Part shown: positions 5,396 to 6,178 of the stretch, in pieces
How positions within the stretch are numbered: the first letter of the stretch is position 1
Layout of the letters: each line of letters starts with the position of its first letter
From: an uncultured Clostridia bacterium
Lineage (GTDB): Bacteria; Bacillota; Clostridia; Oscillospirales; Acutalibacteraceae
Length of the DNA: 6,178 nt
NCBI GenBank assembly: GCA_944382025.1
Contig: CALWMQ010000072.1
Location: forward strand, 1 to 6,178
Reading direction: 5' to 3'
Position numbers and translations under genes: made by a program
Notes under the pieces: generated by a model
Database searches by the model: none
Told to the model about the DNA's origin: nothing
The model's input: only the letters and a program-made list of their open reading frames with translations

Positions 5396-6178
5396 ATGAA
5401 CGACCTTTGGCAATCCATTGTGGATCTTTGGAACGACTCCGGCCTGGCCCAGTTAATGAACTTTCAAAACGGCGGCTGGAAAAACCTGATTATGATCGGT
5501 ATCTCCTGCGTTCTGATCTATCTGGCGGTTAAAAAGGGGTTTGAACCCCTGCTTCTGCTCCCCATCGCATTCGGTATGCTGTTGGTAAACCTGCCCCTGG
5601 GCGGTATCATGAATCCCCAGGCTAATTCCTTAGTCCCTTTGACGCAGGAGGAACTAACCCATTATGCGGCGGGCATCATGGACCAAAGCTATCCGGTGTT
5701 TGAAATGAATGGCGTGCTCTATTGGCAGCATTTCGAGCAGGGAGGCCTGATGTGGTATTTATATCAGGGCGTTAAATTCGGCATTTATCCGCCTCTGATT
5801 TTCCTGGGTATCGGCTGTATGACCGATTTTGGTCCTCTGATCTCCAATCCCAAAAGCTTTTTGCTGGGCGCTGCTGCCCAGCTGGGCATCTTTATCACCT
5901 TCTTCGGCGCCCGCGCCCTGAACCTTCTTCCCCTCGCCGAGGAATGGGGCGTTAATTTCAATAACCAGCAGGCGGCCTCAATCGGTATCATCGGCGGTGC
6001 CGATGGCCCTACCGCTATCTACTTGACCTCCAAATTGGCACCAGAACTGCTGGGGGCTATTGCGGTGGCCGCTTATTCCTATATGGCTTTGGTACCTATT
6101 ATCCAGCCGCCAATTATGAGAGCCCTGACCACTAAAAAAGAGCGGTCGGTGGTGATGAAACAGCTCCGTCCGGTTTCC
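5396..6178 (+). CDS. Na+-translocating decarboxylase beta subunit (OadB/GcdB/MmdB type), 3' end outside window
   Basis: The first 261 residues of the integral membrane subunit that decarboxylates carboxybiotin and exports Na+. The family is usually about 370-430 residues, so roughly two thirds is present. The start ATG has AAAGGA at 5381-5386. Family signatures: KKGFEPLLLLPIAFGMLLVN (46-65), QGVKFGIYPPLIFLGIGCMTDFGPLI (124-149), LLGAAAQLGIF (156-166), IGIIGGADGPTAIYL (196-210), and KLAPELLGAIAVAAYSYMALVPIIQPPIM (213-241). Asp203 in GGADGPT and Tyr229 match, by my recollection of the Klebsiella OadB work, residues needed for Na+ and proton movement. A polar stretch (about 72-118) separates the first helices from the next conserved block; this part is variable in the family. 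The alpha and biotin-carrier subunits are not in the window and may follow downstream. The substrate (oxaloacetate, methylmalonyl-CoA, glutaconyl-CoA or malonate) cannot be told from this subunit. Confidence 0.95.
   Translation, partial: MNDLWQSIVDLWNDSGLAQLMNFQNGGWKNLIMIGISCVLIYLAVKKGFEPLLLLPIAFGMLLVNLPLGGIMNPQANSLVPLTQEELTHYAAGIMDQSYPVFEMNGVLYWQHFEQGGLMWYLYQGVKFGIYPPLIFLGIGCMTDFGPLISNPKSFLLGAAAQLGIFITFFGARALNLLPLAEEWGVNFNNQQAASIGIIGGADGPTAIYLTSKLAPELLGAIAVAAYSYMALVPIIQPPIMRALTTKKERSVVMKQLRPVS

Noticed and set aside
5062..5418. Minus-strand ORF of 118 residues across oadG and the start of oadB
   Set aside because: It is antisense to two well-supported genes and has Gly/Arg-rich low-complexity composition.

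Overview
The window looks like a piece of chromosome from an anaerobic Gram-positive bacterium of the Clostridia, most likely a gut Oscillospiraceae-type lineage. The reasons are AGGAGG-type ribosome binding sites, a sortase-anchored secreted protein, a GH38 alpha-mannosidase, a sodium-pumping decarboxylase operon, and a base composition of roughly half GC. This placement is an inference from gene content; there is no rRNA or other marker gene here.

Layout. (1) From the left edge to 1025 is the 3' part of a GH38 alpha-mannosidase gene; its catalytic half lies outside the window. (2) A short AT-rich gap holds a good sigma-A-type promoter. (3) Bases 1126-4392 encode a 1088-residue surface protein: signal peptide, repeat domain A, an InlB-type (Listeria-Bacteroides) beta repeat, a beta-sandwich-like region, an SGNH/GDSL esterase domain, a Pro/Thr linker with an LPxTG-like motif, repeat domains B and C, and a C-terminal NPATG sorting signal. 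(4) An intergenic stretch of about 540 bases (4393-4929) contains a minus-strand coding-like remnant abutting a very strong hairpin, then sequence with no recognisable gene, then a near-consensus promoter and a leader hairpin. (5) From 4930 a second plus-strand operon begins: an OadG-type small membrane subunit, then the beta subunit (OadB/GcdB/MmdB type) of a Na+-translocating biotin-dependent decarboxylase, cut by the right edge.

How the genes fit together. The mannosidase and the surface esterase fit a glycan-foraging neighbourhood: the esterase could strip acyl groups from a polysaccharide at the cell surface and the mannosidase could process the sugars. They are separated by a promoter, so they need not be co-transcribed. 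The decarboxylase operon is a separate unit that turns decarboxylation energy into a sodium gradient. Its alpha (carboxyltransferase) and biotin-carrier subunits are not in the window, so its substrate (oxaloacetate, methylmalonyl-CoA or glutaconyl-CoA) cannot be fixed.

The most unusual item is the surface protein. It carries three diverged copies of a domain of about 160 residues that I cannot assign to a family, and an internal RPQTGD motif that looks like the relic of an older cell-wall anchor. I see no CRISPR array, insertion sequence, tRNA or rRNA.
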